64,000 nucleotides of DNA from NCBI GenBank assembly GCA_004154925.1, contig QJNS01000178.1, forward strand, positions 62,001 through 126,000. Direction: 5' to 3'. The DNA comes from Monosporascus cannonballus (taxonomy: Eukaryota; Ascomycota; Sordariomycetes; Xylariales). This document shows positions 10,549 to 21,694 of this stretch, in pieces. The translations under genes and the position numbers were made by a program. The notes below the pieces were generated by a model, which was not told the origin of the DNA, searched no databases, and saw only the letters and a list, made by a program, of their open reading frames with translations. Each line of letters opens with the position of its first letter. Positions within the stretch are counted from its first letter, which is position 1.

Positions 10549-13500
10549 ATGAAAATTTTAATAGTTTAAATATTATTTAGTTATATATTATTATTATAAT
10601 ATATTTTATATATTACTAATACATTTATATATTTTATAAAAAAATACTTAAAGACGATTAAATTACTAATATTTGCTATTGTTTATAAAAGTTTTAAAAA
10701 TTAAAATCGTTTTAAAAGTAAAGTTTAATTTAAAACACATATATTAAATACATAAAACTGTATTAATTTTAATGAATTATTTATATAATTTAACAAATTA
10801 ATTAAACCAGATATAACTCTATATACGAAAAATTAATTTTGTTTTTAAATACGTAATAATATTGTATATATCAAATATATTTTATTATTTGAAAAAGATA
10901 ATTTAATAAATAATATACATAATTATATATAAGCTTACAATTAAAATATAATGATATATATTTATACGATTTATAAGTGGGAATGTTTTCCATAACTGTG
11001 GAATAATTTTACGATATATATTTTATAATATATTTTTTAATAAACTTGTCGAAATAATATATTAAATTACGTAAATTAAAAAAGACATAAAATGGTAAAT
11101 TTTTAATCATAATTTAACAAGAATAAAGTATATAATAAAATTAAGTTTTAAAATAAGCGAAAAGATTAAACGAATAAATCGTAAATAATAAGAAATTATA
11201 ACTTTAAAATAACGATGCGATATTTTAAAAAAGAAAATAATAATTAAATAACATTATACCTTATATATAATATTGATATTTATTACATAAATTTAAAATA
11301 GTGCTTTATAAATAATATAAAAGACAAAATTTAATAAAGGACTAATTAATTATTAAAATGTAGCTTATTAACAACTACTAAAAAATTTTAAATAATATTT
11401 TCGATTTTTATTCCGCTTTCGTAAAACGAATTAATTAAAGCAATTTTAATTAAAGATTTAATTTATTAATTAATATTTATACGGTCAAATCTTTTTTAAA
11501 AAAGGTTTAAAACAAACAACTGTAAAGATTTATAATCGAATCGAAATAATAATAAAGAAAAACGTAACTAATTAAATATTAAAGAAATTTATTTTAAAAT
11601 TCTGAAATATTTTAGTTGTAAAATATTATAAACCTTTATATAGAAAATTAACCGGCTATTGAAAAATATAATAATTTTAATATCCGAAAACCAAAATACT
11701 TTTTTAAAAAAATATTAAAATATTTGAAAATTAATTAATCATGTTATATATAAAATATTTTGATTTTCATTTTAAGGAATATTGTTAACTAAAATTTGAA
11801 ATTAATAATATATAAATTTACCGTAATTACTAAAGTTATTAATCATTAACTTACTAGATATAATGATAAAATATATCAAAATTATAGTTATATATCTTTT
11901 CATAACTACGAAAAAAAATATATTATTGGAAATGTTTAACGATATAACAACGTTCCAGATATGCGATATAATCTATATTTCAAACCTTGTTTAGAACGCA
12001 TTATTATTTATATACTTTTTAAGAAAATGAAATCAAATAGTTAAAATTTTAAGAAGTATAATTAAAATAAAAAATTTGTATATGAGTATATAAAGTTATT
12101 TAAGCTTTTATCGAAAATATTTACATTACAGTTTTTTATATAATATCTATAATTTATAACAAAATGTTAATTTAAGAACCGCAAAAATATTTCGTATAAA
12201 CGACGAAATTATACAGTGTTTATATTTAAATTATCTAAACTTTAAAATGTTTTGTTAATTTCTATTTTATTTGAAAAATGTAATTAAAAATATTATAATA
12301 ATTAAATATACTTATCAATAACCACATACCAGGCGGCTTTAAAGTAAGCCTTATAAAACTGAGCTATAATATATTCTAATAATAAAAACCATAGATTAGT
12401 TATCATATTTAACGATAATGGATATAATAATTATTATACAAATTATATCGTTTTATAATGATTTGAATATTTAACTCAGCATAGGAAACACAGATAAAAC
12501 CTTAATATATCTTGTATTATAATTAAATACTAAGTTTATTACAAAATCAAGATTAAAAAGTATATATATTATATATTAAAAAAGAGTTTTAATTAGCCTA
12601 AAATAGAAATTTTAACAATTTCGAAAATTATGCGAAAAAATATACATATGTAATATTCATTTCAAAGAACTAGTTAAAATATATATAAAATATTTATATT
12701 AAAAATCGAATATAATATATATTGATTTAAATCGTTTTCAAAAATTAACAAACACTTTTATTACAAATAAGTAAATAATATAACCAAACTATAAATGATT
12801 ATTTATTTTAAAATATATTTTAATCATTTTCTAATATTTATTAACGGTTTTAATATTTTATTTTTAAATTTAAAACGAAAGTGTTAAACGTTTAAAATTA
12901 TAATTAAACAAAGCAGCCATAATACGAAATAACGTATATTTCCGTTTATTTTGAATTATTTATGTTAAAATAGCATTATAATTATATAATTAAATATTTA
13001 TATATATTTGATATTAATACAGCTCTTGTAAAATTTATAGTATTTATTTAATAAATAAAAACAGCGTAATAATAACTAATTATATATATCTATATAACTG
13101 TTTCTATATATAAGGTTATATAATGTATATTGTATTTAAAATTAGTATACGAAAATAAATCCTTTAAAAATTAAATTTAAAAAATTAAATTAGTTACTTC
13201 GCTAGTAATATATTAACAAAGATTTACAAAATTTAACATTTTTAACAAATAAGCTTATTGCTATTTAAAACGTATTATTTAACAAAAAAACTATCTTTTT
13301 AATAAAAATATAAAAATCTTAAAAGTGATATTTTTTTATTATTTTAAACAGAATAAAATATATTTTTCGATAATTATTTATATATAATTAAGATACCAAT
13401 TTTATAAAAATATATATATATAAAGTTAAACGTAGGATTTCAAATATAAATTTAATTAAAAAATTATATAACAATATATTATTAACGTAAAAATATAGGA

Positions 13501-14492
13501 AATAAGTAGATCTAGACTTATTTGTAAAACATTAATTACTTTTATCTTATCGTTATATTCGAAATACTTTTACGGTTTTAAATTATATTTTCAATGTTTA
13601 TTTTATTACTTATTACGACTATTTAGCCGATAAACAAGTAAAAATAAGCTGAAATTCTTATTATATTTTATACTTTCAAGTAAGGGCGCAACCTAAAAAT
13701 ATAATAATGTTATAAGTATCTTTTCTATATATTTATTATAGAGAAATTAATTTCAAAACGACTATAATATAAAATACATTACATTTAATATAAAAAATAA
13801 ATAATATTTTATTAATACGACCGGTGACAAGCGATTAAGTTATAAAATGTACGAAACCTATGAATTTGAAATATACACCGTTTTAATTAAAAGGCTTTAA
13901 TATATAAATATTAAAAAATATCTAAATCATAAAACGAAATGTATAAATGTAAATTTTAGTATTACTACAAATTTAAAAACAATTAAATATATATTTATTT
14001 TAGTACAATTGTTACAACACTAAAAAGTGTTAGTTACAAAATTATAAAAATGGATAATTGAAGCGAATTATTAATTAATGTTTTAATAAAAGAAAATAGA
14101 TTTTAAAATATATTTAAATTTACGTTTATATGTTTTATAAAAATAATTCATTGTAATAATATTATGCGCAATTTATCAGACGTTATAATGAATAATTTAA
14201 AAACGTATATAATAATCTGTATATATTTTATGATAGGAAAGACTTTTCGAATATTATTTATGACCGTAATACAATAAAAATTTTAATTTACATTATATAA
14301 CGTTATTAACGCTTTCGTTAACGCAAATTTCTTTTACGATATATATTTTAAAGATCTGTTTAACTATTTATATATAATAAGATTTTATTAATTAAAATAA
14401 CTGTCTACGTTTTAAAAATTGTAATACTATATTAAAAAGATTCAAAATTCAATTTTCTTTTTATGGATTTTATTTTTATTAAAAGATATTTT

Positions 14493-14504
14493 TACGTTAA
14501 TAAT
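14493..14504 (+). pseudogene. Copia reverse transcriptase active-site relic
   Basis: Reads Tyr-Val-Asn-Asn where Copia reverse transcriptases have Tyr-Val-Asp-Asp. The flanking 90 bases align to the same block of the other copy (38492). Both aspartate codons have the G-to-A change expected from RIP on the opposite strand, so the enzyme is dead. Confidence 0.7.
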
Positions 14505-15620
14505 ATTATTATAACTGATAGTAAAAAATCGAATATTTTGTTAATTTAGTAATTTAACAAATTGGGGAATAATATATATATATATATATAATTAAAGCTT
14601 TTAATAAAATTTTAAGGTCGAAATAATTACATGTTAAATATCATGAATAATTTAATTAATTTAATTATATTAATAACCAAATAAATTGTATTATTAATTA
14701 ACGTTTAAATGATTTTTTAAATATTACGATAAATTATATTAAATTGACTTTTAATTATTCTTTAGCTTATTTAAATTTAATTAATAAATATTACAAAAAC
14801 TAAAGGTTATTTTATATTTAACGGTTAGTATTCGATGCATTTTTGTAACATTTCGAGCAAAAGAACTTAAATTAAAATTAAATATTACGTAATACGAAAT
14901 AATTCATCGAGTCATATTAACGTTAATCGGAGTTAAAATATACATTTTGTAATACGGAGATGAAACTTTAAAAAATATATAAAATAAAGTTTTTTATCTA
15001 ATAATACAACTAATCGACAAAATATCAAAGTATATATCATAAATTTAAATTAAAAACTAATTGTATAAAAACTAAATATTTAAAATATGTAAAAGATGTT
15101 AAGCTTTAAGTTATATTTTCCAGGTTGAGCCAAATATATTGATAATTATTACGCGATATAATTTGGAGAATAAATACTCTATGTAAATAAAATCAAATAA
15201 AATAATAACTTTTAAAATCGAAATAGAATTATTGTTTTTTTTATGTAAATCACCGAAATTATATTTAATTAATTATAAAACGTAAGGTTGATTAAAATCT
15301 GAGTAATTAAATATATTATATAATTTATATAATGTTTAAATATATAAAAAATAAAAAATAAGTTAAAATAAATCATGTATTTAACAATATTATGTTAATA
15401 AATAAGTTAACGAAAATCTGATTATAAAAAACCTTCAACTGTTTTAGAAAATAATTAAAATTAATATATATTACAAAAACTTTCGAATAACGGAAAATAT
15501 TCTATAAGTAATTCCTAAAATATAATCAATGAAAAGAATTTCATCGTTAAAAATTGTTACATTTGTAAAAATTTATAAAAGTAATAAATTGCGTTTTAAA
15601 TACTTTAAAATCTTAGAAAA

Positions 15621-15784
15621 GATTAATTAATTAAGTATATTTAAATATATTAAATTCGAAAAAATTATTTTTCTCTGCGAATATATATATATCATTATTA
15701 AGTTATATAAAAATTATACATAGTACGAAAGCGTACGTTATTAATTAAATATAACAATATAACTAATATCTTTTATATCTAACA
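15621..15784 (+). repeat. 3' LTR of Copia copy at 10385
   Basis: 164 bp ending TATATCTAACA. It aligns along its length with the 34295 LTR with almost exclusively transition differences. Confidence 0.8.
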
Positions 15785-16044
15785 GTTAGCGATTTTGTTA
15801 ACAAGGTGCTAAACGAACTCTCCTTTTATATAACGAATTTAGGACACCATTTAATATATCATACTAATACTGTATAAGACTTTTCTCTATTTTAATAACT
15901 ACTCTTTATAATTATAATTTGCGGTAACTCTATACTACTTAAATTAATTAACTTCGAGTAAATATAGTTAATATCGACCGTGAGAGCAAAATTCGAAATG
16001 CTCAAAAGTTTATTATATAAAATAATTACAAAACTCTTATAAGC

Positions 16045-16197
16045 GCGCGACGCGATATGTATTAATCGACCGTATTATGCCACGTTTATAGTATTAAATT
16101 ACGTTCCGTAATCTAAAACAACGCCCGTAAATTATTAAATTAAAAAGGAAAAAGTTTATTAATAAGATATTATATAAAGAAAATATTCGGCTGCGCT
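16045..16197 (+). pseudogene. Fot1-like transposase, N-terminal relic
   Basis: Despite stops and changes of frame, this stretch aligns residue by residue to the helix-turn-helix region of the intact fragment at 46557-46814: shared Ala-Arg-Lys-Leu, spaced basic residues, and a final Lys-Lys followed by Gly-x-Ala. It encoded the DNA-binding domain of a pogo-family DDE transposase and is inactivated by RIP stops. Further homologous sequence continues to about 16700. Confidence 0.7.
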
Positions 16198-16871
16198 TTT
16201 ATAAAAAACATATTCGTTAAATAATAAATACCATATTAAGCTTTAAAAAGTAATCGAAAAAACTCGGTTAATTATTTTGTCGTATGTTATAAAAAATATA
16301 TACGAAAAAAAACACGAATTATATTTCGAAACCGCCTCGAAATATGCGATCGTGACAATATGCGTAAATCTTTTCTTTTTTCACCGTTATCTAAATAAAA
16401 CATAAAATCCAGCTTGCGAACGAATATAATATAAAAAAATCGAACGTTTAAAAAGAAAACTAAATCGATAAAACGTTTGTAAAATTGTAGAAAACAGTTT
16501 GTACAAAGTTTAAAAAGTCGAAAATAACGTTATAGGTATTTATTTTCGAGTAAATCAACTTTATACATAAAAGAAATACGGCTATATATATTGTCAGTAA
16601 GTGTACACTTTAAAAACACTAATTACTCGACGATATTAAAAAAGCTAAATATATATTTTATTTGAAAACAAAAATTAATAACGTTATTAAGATATAATAA
16701 TTTATTTTTTTCGAAAATTAAGCTGTATTTTTATAATAAATAACGGTTAATTATTAAATAAAGTTATATTACTTGTATATTTCTTCCCTTTATATAAAAT
16801 TACTTTTATATCTTTTTTATTTTATTCGAATAATCTTTAATTATTCGACGTTATTGTATTATCCGTACTAT

Positions 16872-17044
16872 TAAGAGAGGTTCTGGAATCAGTTATGTTG
16901 TATTAAGAAGAAAAGTCTCCTAAGTAAGAGACGTGTTAAACTAAGTAGCTAATGTTTACATGTAATGAGACGTCATAAGTGTCTCATAGCAATGAGATAA
17001 AGAAGGTGCGGTGCACTACTACTAAGAAGCTCTAATCTTTCTTA
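16872..17044. mobile_element. possible 173-bp MITE inside the Fot1-like element
   Basis: A block with clearly higher GC than its surroundings and imperfect ends: TAAGAGAGGTT on the left, and the reverse complement of TAAGAAAGATT on the right. It contains an internal hairpin (GAGAC...GTCTC). No target duplication could be fixed. No homologous block was noticed in the other Fot1-like copy, which fits an insertion. Confidence 0.4.
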
Positions 17045-17566
17045 TTACGCACTTTAAAAAAATATCGTACTACTTTACGAAAAGCTGGTAAATTATTCGC
17101 AATAACTTCTTAATATAAACGCCGTATATTGAAAGCATATTATGAGGTTGTAAAAATCGTCTTTAGTGATAAAAATATTAAAACTAGATAACGATATTTC
17201 GATTTTCTTTTTTTTAAACTCGAAATAATATTAAAAAATTATAAAATAATATAGTAACCGGCCTTTAAATTGAAAATATCTACGGACAAAATAATTAACA
17301 GCTAAAACGAAATCGATTACATTTTTATAAGGCGCTAAAATTACAGAAAAACATACAAACGACCTTATATAATCAAATAAAAACGTTTCGCGATATACGG
17401 AAACTAATAACTAAAGCGGCTAAAGAGCTTAATAATTTTAATACTAAAAAACGTTACTTTTTGCTATAATATTCAATTTCTACAGACGAAACTCGAAAAG
17501 TACGAAGGTCGCAAAAGTTAAACTATTATTAAACAATCGAATAAAATTTTTACAAATTTATTAAAT

Positions 17567-17876
17567 TGTCACGACCTGGCAAGCTGCGGCCTCCGAGGAC
17601 GGTCGCAACAGAAACAGCCAAGAAAACCAAGTGGGCCAGGTCACGTGATGGATCACCAACTCACTGGTGGTGACCTAGTGAGCCGGTGTAGATATATATA
17701 CTCGTTAGAACCATAGTTAGATAGCATCGGCTTGCAATACAACTTCGCTACCTAAGACACTCTTAGTATTATAAAACGTGACTAAGTTATCTTATTGCTC
17801 AGATTCTCACGATACTCCTGCCAACATAAACCCGTACGACTAAGGTTTAATAGTTGGTTAACCTCAAGCCGTCGCA
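17567..17876 (+). mobile_element. solo Gypsy LTR, TSD TAAAT
   Basis: 310 bp from TGTCACGACCTGG to GCCGTCGCA, with TAAAT on both sides (17562-17566 and 17877-17881). Only one LTR is present, so the internal region was lost by recombination between LTRs. The last 100 bases match the R-U5 part of the other Gypsy LTRs in this window, while the first 100 are a different U3. It is barely RIP-mutated while the host transposon around it is heavily mutated. U3 holds TCACGTGA at 17641-17648. Confidence 0.9.
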
Positions 17877-18138
17877 TAAATAATAAGTCGGTTAGAAATA
17901 AGGTTATTAAGCTTTTAAAGCTTATAAAAACTGGCAATTAAGTTACAATTAACTGTTATATTAAAAAGTAGCGGATTAAAAAACAACGTAAATTTAAATA
18001 ACTTGAATAACTTTATTTTATTTGAAGACAAGTTGTTGCGTTAATAAAGCCTTCGGAATATATAGAGTATTATTAATTTGTGTGTATTTTCGCTATGTAT
18101 TGCTAGGATGATGCATTGGGTGGGGTCCCAGGTTAGAT

Positions 18139-18239
18139 CTCAGGCCTCGCTGGCTCGTTACGGGGATTTGGGATTTGATTGGTTAATTTTAACGTAATAC
18201 AGTAATGCATTGGAAAACGAGTCAGCTGAGAGGCCTGAG
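18139..18239 (+). mobile_element. MITE-like element upstream of transporter
   Basis: About 101 bp bounded by inverted ends CTCAGGCCTC and GAGGCCTGAG, with an AT-rich centre and no coding capacity. A diverged inverted copy lies at 9761-9845 upstream of the alpha-glucosidase. It ends 348 bp before the transporter start codon and begins only a few bases after the Fot1-like element's right end. Confidence 0.6.
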
Positions 18240-18469
18240 CTAGCTGAAGTAACGGAGAACTTTGAGTCCAGGAATTTAGACGTTCCGATCGATTCCCTCC
18301 CTCTCTCGTGTTTTACCCTGTCTCTCCGCGCGTCTCTCCACGCGTTTCGTTTAGGTTGTGTTGCAGGAGGGTTAGACAGGTAATAGTTCTGGCCTTGTCC
18401 TGACACGTCTTACCGCCACCTGGTGGTCAGAGAGGTCAAATGGCGTAATATTTCTACAGCCGGGAAAAG

Positions 18470-18475
18470 TATAAA
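18470..18475 (+). promoter_or_regulatory. TATA box of sugar transporter
   Basis: TATAAA 112 bp upstream of the transporter ATG, in normal-composition DNA, a plausible distance for a fungal core promoter. An 11-bp palindrome, CCACCTGGTGG, lies about 45 bp further upstream (18416-18426). Assignment is by position and motif only. Confidence 0.5.
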
Positions 18476-18586
18476 GTCAGGATATGTCTTCCAGTTGGGC
18501 CATCCATCTCCCCTGTTGACCACTAGTCCGCTTTTCAATGTTTTCATCGGGAAAGTCCTGATTTACCTTTAGATATCCTTTCCGAA

Positions 18587-20281
18587 ATGACAGATATTCG
18601 AGCCACGGAGCACGTCGAGCAAAAACTCGCCGCTCCGGCGCCAGCCTTGGCTCCTGATACTGTCGGCATCGACGATGACTTGCTTCTACGCATGTACGAG
18701 AAGGTCCCCAACCTGCCTGAACTGATGGAAGGGGCGCGACGGGCCGCCAACCTGGAGCACAAACTGTCGACCTGGGAGGCCTTGAAGCTGTATCCCAAAG
18801 CGGTAACCTACTCGCTGATCATGTCGCTAGCTATTATTATGGAAGGATATGACACAGCGCTTCTTGGCTCCTTTTTCGGCTATCCAACATTCAGGGAGCG
18901 GTTTGGTGTCCGCCTCGCAGATGGATCCTATCAAATCACCTCACAGTGGCAGTCCGCGCTCCCGACCGGTGCTCAAATCGGCCAAATTCTGGGTCTAATG
19001 ACTGCCGGTATCATCGCGGACCGAATTGGATATAAGAAAACAATCCTCGGGGCTCTGGTCATGATGATTTGTTTCATCTTTGTTCTCTTCTTTGCTCAGA
19101 ATGTTGGCATGCTTTTTGCCGGAGAGATTCTCTGTGGTCTCCCTTGGGGGGCGTTCCAGACGCTGACGACTACATACGCTGCTGATGTTAGCCCTACCGT
19201 GCTCCGACCTTACTTGACAACATACATAAATCTATGTTGGGTCACTGGTCAGTTCCTCGCGATGGGTGTTCTTCGTGGGCTGCTGGGCCGCACAGATCAG
19301 TGGTCGTGGCGCATCCCGTTAGCAATTCAATGGGCCTGGCCACTGCCTATCATCATTGGCGTCATATTTGCTCCCGAATCTCCATGGTGGCTCGTTCGCA
19401 ATGGCCAGATGGATGCAGCCAGGCACTCCTTGCTCAGACTAACATCCAAAAGGAACGTTGAGTACAGCGTCGATGATAACGTTGCCTTAATTGTGGTAAC
19501 GAACGAACATGAGAAGCTAGCCGGTGAAGGTGTTTCATACCGGGACTGTTTCAGGGGAATCGACCGGCGGCGTACGGAAATTGCTTGCTGCGTGTGGATG
19601 ATTCAGGTGGGCAGTGGCATCTGGTTCGGAAGCAATGTTGTGTACTTCCTGGAACAAGCTGGCTTTGACCCGGCCAAAGCCTTTAATTTTGGTGTTGGAA
19701 TGAACGGAGTTGGTTGGGTGGGCACTGTCTGTTCCTGGTTCATCATGCAGCACGTCGGCCGCCGAACTCTGTATGCTGGGGGCTTGACAGTTTTGCTCAC
19801 GATTCTACTCCTCGTTGGTTTCTTGGGCATCCCCGCGGCCGGTGGTATGGGGATCGGATACGCCTCCGGTGTCCTCCTCATGGTCTTCGTATTTACTTAC
19901 GATATCACTGTCGGCCCCGTGTGCTACTGTCTGGTCGCAGAGCTGCCATCGACACGTCTGCGGATTAAGACTGCTGTGTTGGCGCGGAGTTGCTACAATA
20001 TTGCCTCTATTGGGGCCAATTTCCTCAATCCTCCGATGATCAACCCCGCCGCTTGGAACTTGAAGGGCAAAGGAGGCTTCGTTTGGGCTGTATTCTGTGC
20101 TATCAGCCTTATTTGGACTTTTTTCCGCCTCCCGGAGCCACGTGGGCGCACTCCAGCCGAACTGGATGTTTTGTTCGAGCAGCGCATTCCTGCACGCAAG
20201 TTTTCGAAGACAAAGGTGGACCTATTCCGTTCCAACAACCTTGGTATCGTGCACAAAGACGTCGAAGGGAAGTGGGATTAG
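18587..20281 (+). CDS. MFS alpha-glucoside (maltose) permease
   Basis: A 564-residue plasma-membrane sugar transporter, probably a proton symporter for maltose or related alpha-glucosides. Twelve hydrophobic helices can be drawn: about 73-95, 128-145, 150-170, 174-195, 209-231, 244-262, then after a hydrophilic loop about 330-355, 366-388, 397-415, 425-448, 462-482 and 497-515. Sugar-porter signatures: DRIGYKK at 145-151 between helices 2 and 3; PESPWWL at 263-269 after helix 6; PEPRGRT at 516-522 after helix 12, followed by a cytosolic tail. The PESPWWL form and the long N-terminal cytosolic region (about 70 residues) are typical of the fungal MAL permease group. The first ATG has a purine at -3 and a TATA box 112 bp upstream. 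No introns, stops or RIP damage. Divergent from the alpha-glucosidase. Substrate is inferred from family and neighbour; other alpha-glucosides are possible. Confidence 0.92.
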   Translation: MTDIRATEHVEQKLAAPAPALAPDTVGIDDDLLLRMYEKVPNLPELMEGARRAANLEHKLSTWEALKLYPKAVTYSLIMSLAIIMEGYDTALLGSFFGYPTFRERFGVRLADGSYQITSQWQSALPTGAQIGQILGLMTAGIIADRIGYKKTILGALVMMICFIFVLFFAQNVGMLFAGEILCGLPWGAFQTLTTTYAADVSPTVLRPYLTTYINLCWVTGQFLAMGVLRGLLGRTDQWSWRIPLAIQWAWPLPIIIGVIFAPESPWWLVRNGQMDAARHSLLRLTSKRNVEYSVDDNVALIVVTNEHEKLAGEGVSYRDCFRGIDRRRTEIACCVWMIQVGSGIWFGSNVVYFLEQAGFDPAKAFNFGVGMNGVGWVGTVCSWFIMQHVGRRTLYAGGLTVLLTILLLVGFLGIPAAGGMGIGYASGVLLMVFVFTYDITVGPVCYCLVAELPSTRLRIKTAVLARSCYNIASIGANFLNPPMINPAAWNLKGKGGFVWAVFCAISLIWTFFRLPEPRGRTPAELDVLFEQRIPARKFSKTKVDLFRSNNLGIVHKDVEGKWD

Positions 20282-20990
20282 CGACTACACCTAAACATCC
20301 TATATCTAAATGGTCTCGACAGATTGTCGGTGTGATATCAAAGGCCTGGAGAGATTACGCACGGTTGCCATTTGATCCCCCAGCCACATTTTCACTCATG
20401 GTTGAGATCTTTCGGAAGGAGTATTTTGTATCATGTGTACTTGGATTTCATCATGTGCAAGGCAGATGAGGAAGCCAAGGAGGAAGAGAAAATAAGACAG
20501 GAGAATGAGGCTTCTGTCTGTTAGCAGACTTAACCTACAAAATCGTTGATATCAAGCGTATTAGCTTTTTGTTGCCTCCCATTATGTTCCCCGCTTCAAG
20601 AGAGTCCCAAGCCGAACGAGCTGACGAGAGAGGCCATCGGACGGATTTACGTGGAGAGTTATTTAGGGTGAACCAAGCTTTGTCGTCCTGAATCAGGTTC
20701 CAATTCACCCCCCTCCCCCTCCCCCCCCCAAAACATCAGCGGAGAAAGCTCTCGCGCCAAGGCGCATCCACGCCGTTCACGCCACCCTCGCCCGCTTCAC
20801 CTTCAGTGAACAGGGCATTTCAAACCACGACCCAAGCTCAGGCACAAGGCGCTTCAGGTCACAGTGGCCTTAGTGGCGCAGACTCTCAACCAACCGGCAA
20901 ATAGCACCGAATAGGCTGATATCTTGTCCGTAGGGTGGTTTTGTGGTGTAAAGTTCTCCAGTCTGGCGAGATTCTCTCCCAGTTGTCGGC
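20282..20990. other. 3' flank of transporter, unrecognised gene remnant
   Basis: Normal-composition DNA after the transporter stop. Between about 20300 and 20520 two overlapping plus-strand frames look coding-like (one rich in Trp, Phe and Arg, the other ending in a Glu/Lys-rich stretch), but neither is complete and I recognise no family. It may be a decayed gene end or 3' UTR. A C-rich tract lies at 20708-20730. The five bases 20986-20990 (TCGGC) are a target duplication of the following solo LTR. Confidence 0.4.
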
Positions 20991-21198
20991 TGTCAGACCT
21001 AGTAAAGCTAGTCAGCACTAGCGGAAATTACTTCCTGTACCCCTGGTACCTTTTTCTCCCAGCTCCACCTGTATTTACGTATATAAAAGGAGGGTTCGCT
21101 ACCTTCACTTTCTAGCTAGGACCTTCTAGAGGTCAAGGCAACCTGATAATACACTTTCCTTAGTTATATGCTTCTGTGTGTGATGTCAGGGTCTCACA
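20991..21198 (+). mobile_element. solo LTR, TSD TCGGC
   Basis: 208 bp from TGTCAGACCTAG to GGTCTCACA, flanked by TCGGC on both sides (20986-20990 and 21199-21203). It contains TATATAAAAGG at about 21080, a likely LTR promoter. It differs in sequence from the Gypsy and Copia LTRs elsewhere in the window, so it is a separate family. It is not RIP-mutated, and no second copy is visible here. Confidence 0.85.
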
Positions 21199-21694
21199 TC
21201 GGCGAAGTGGTTGCATGGATCGGGGCCGATGAGCGTGGCGACGATGCAGGCCAGGAGTGCTGGACCGTGCTTTACAAGCGTGGTTTTCAGTGCCGCCCAG
21301 CCTAACGCGTGTTCAGCGCTCTCCTCGCCTAGTTAGTAGTTGACTGCATTGCTGCTGCTCGATTCGCCTGGTCGTGCTCCATGAGCCATCTGAATATGCT
21401 GACAGAGGATGGTTCGTTCTCTCGTACTCGTCATGTTAAGGATGCAGCTCGATTCTTGGTTAAAAATACATAAAAGACACTACGAGATAGGAAAATCAAT
21501 TTATAAAGCGAAAAAGAGCTACCAACCCTGCCTATGGATCCACTTTCTGATTATTCGTAAGCGAAAAGCAGGAGCAAGGAAGGCAGTCCTCTTTTCCGAC
21601 GAACTGCTCAGAAATCGGGGAGCAAGCGTACCGGCCCTCCTCGTTGGCGGCAATTCCTAACTGCGTTTTAGGCGTAGAACCCGCTATGGGACAG
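21199..21694. other. non-repetitive island edge, no clear gene
   Basis: Normal-composition DNA between the solo LTR and the Gypsy element. On the minus strand a frame of about 70 residues reads through the solo LTR site if that LTR and one target duplication are ignored (about 21300 down to 20880), which hints at a broken gene exon. I do not recognise it. The last five bases (GACAG) are a target duplication of the Gypsy element. Confidence 0.35.

Larger units (their letters stand above)
10385..15784 (+). mobile_element. Copia retrotransposon, heavily RIP-mutated
   Basis: A full-length second copy of the Copia family found at 34295-46476. Two 164-bp LTRs bound it (10385-10548 and 15621-15784). 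The first 40 bases of the right LTR align without gaps to the less mutated copy, nearly all differences being C-to-T or G-to-A. Homologous internal blocks recur in order: around 11110-11500 against 35055-35500, the reverse transcriptase block near 14490 against 38490, and the terminal coding block near 15390-15600 against 39375-39560. No open frame survives. The flanking pentamers (TTTAA left, GTTAG right) do not match, so the target duplication is lost or mutated. It lies between the two divergent sugar genes. Confidence 0.85.
15837..18133 (+). mobile_element. pogo/Fot1-like DNA transposon with nested inserts
   Basis: Terminal inverted repeats of about 35 bp: the left (15837 on) is the RIP-mutated form of the right (ending CCCAGGT at 18133). 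TA follows the right end, but GA precedes the left, so one TA may have mutated. Without its inserts it is close to 2 kb, the usual size of Fot1 elements. The right third, reverse-complemented, matches the left third of the element at 32921, so the two copies lie in opposite orientation. It carries a small MITE-like insert (16872-17044) and a solo LTR (17567-17876). It sits about 450 bp upstream of the transporter start codon. Confidence 0.8.

Noticed and set aside
19234..20256. Open frames overlapping the transporter on both strands
   Set aside because: Shadows of the transporter coding sequence, with no motif of their own.
20924..21115. A 63-codon open frame in normal-composition DNA
   Set aside because: It runs into the solo LTR at 20991 and has no conserved features.
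21405..21450. GTTCTCTCGTACTCG resembling part of the large-subunit rRNA
   Set aside because: The similarity covers about a dozen bases and does not extend into flanking rRNA sequence on either strand.
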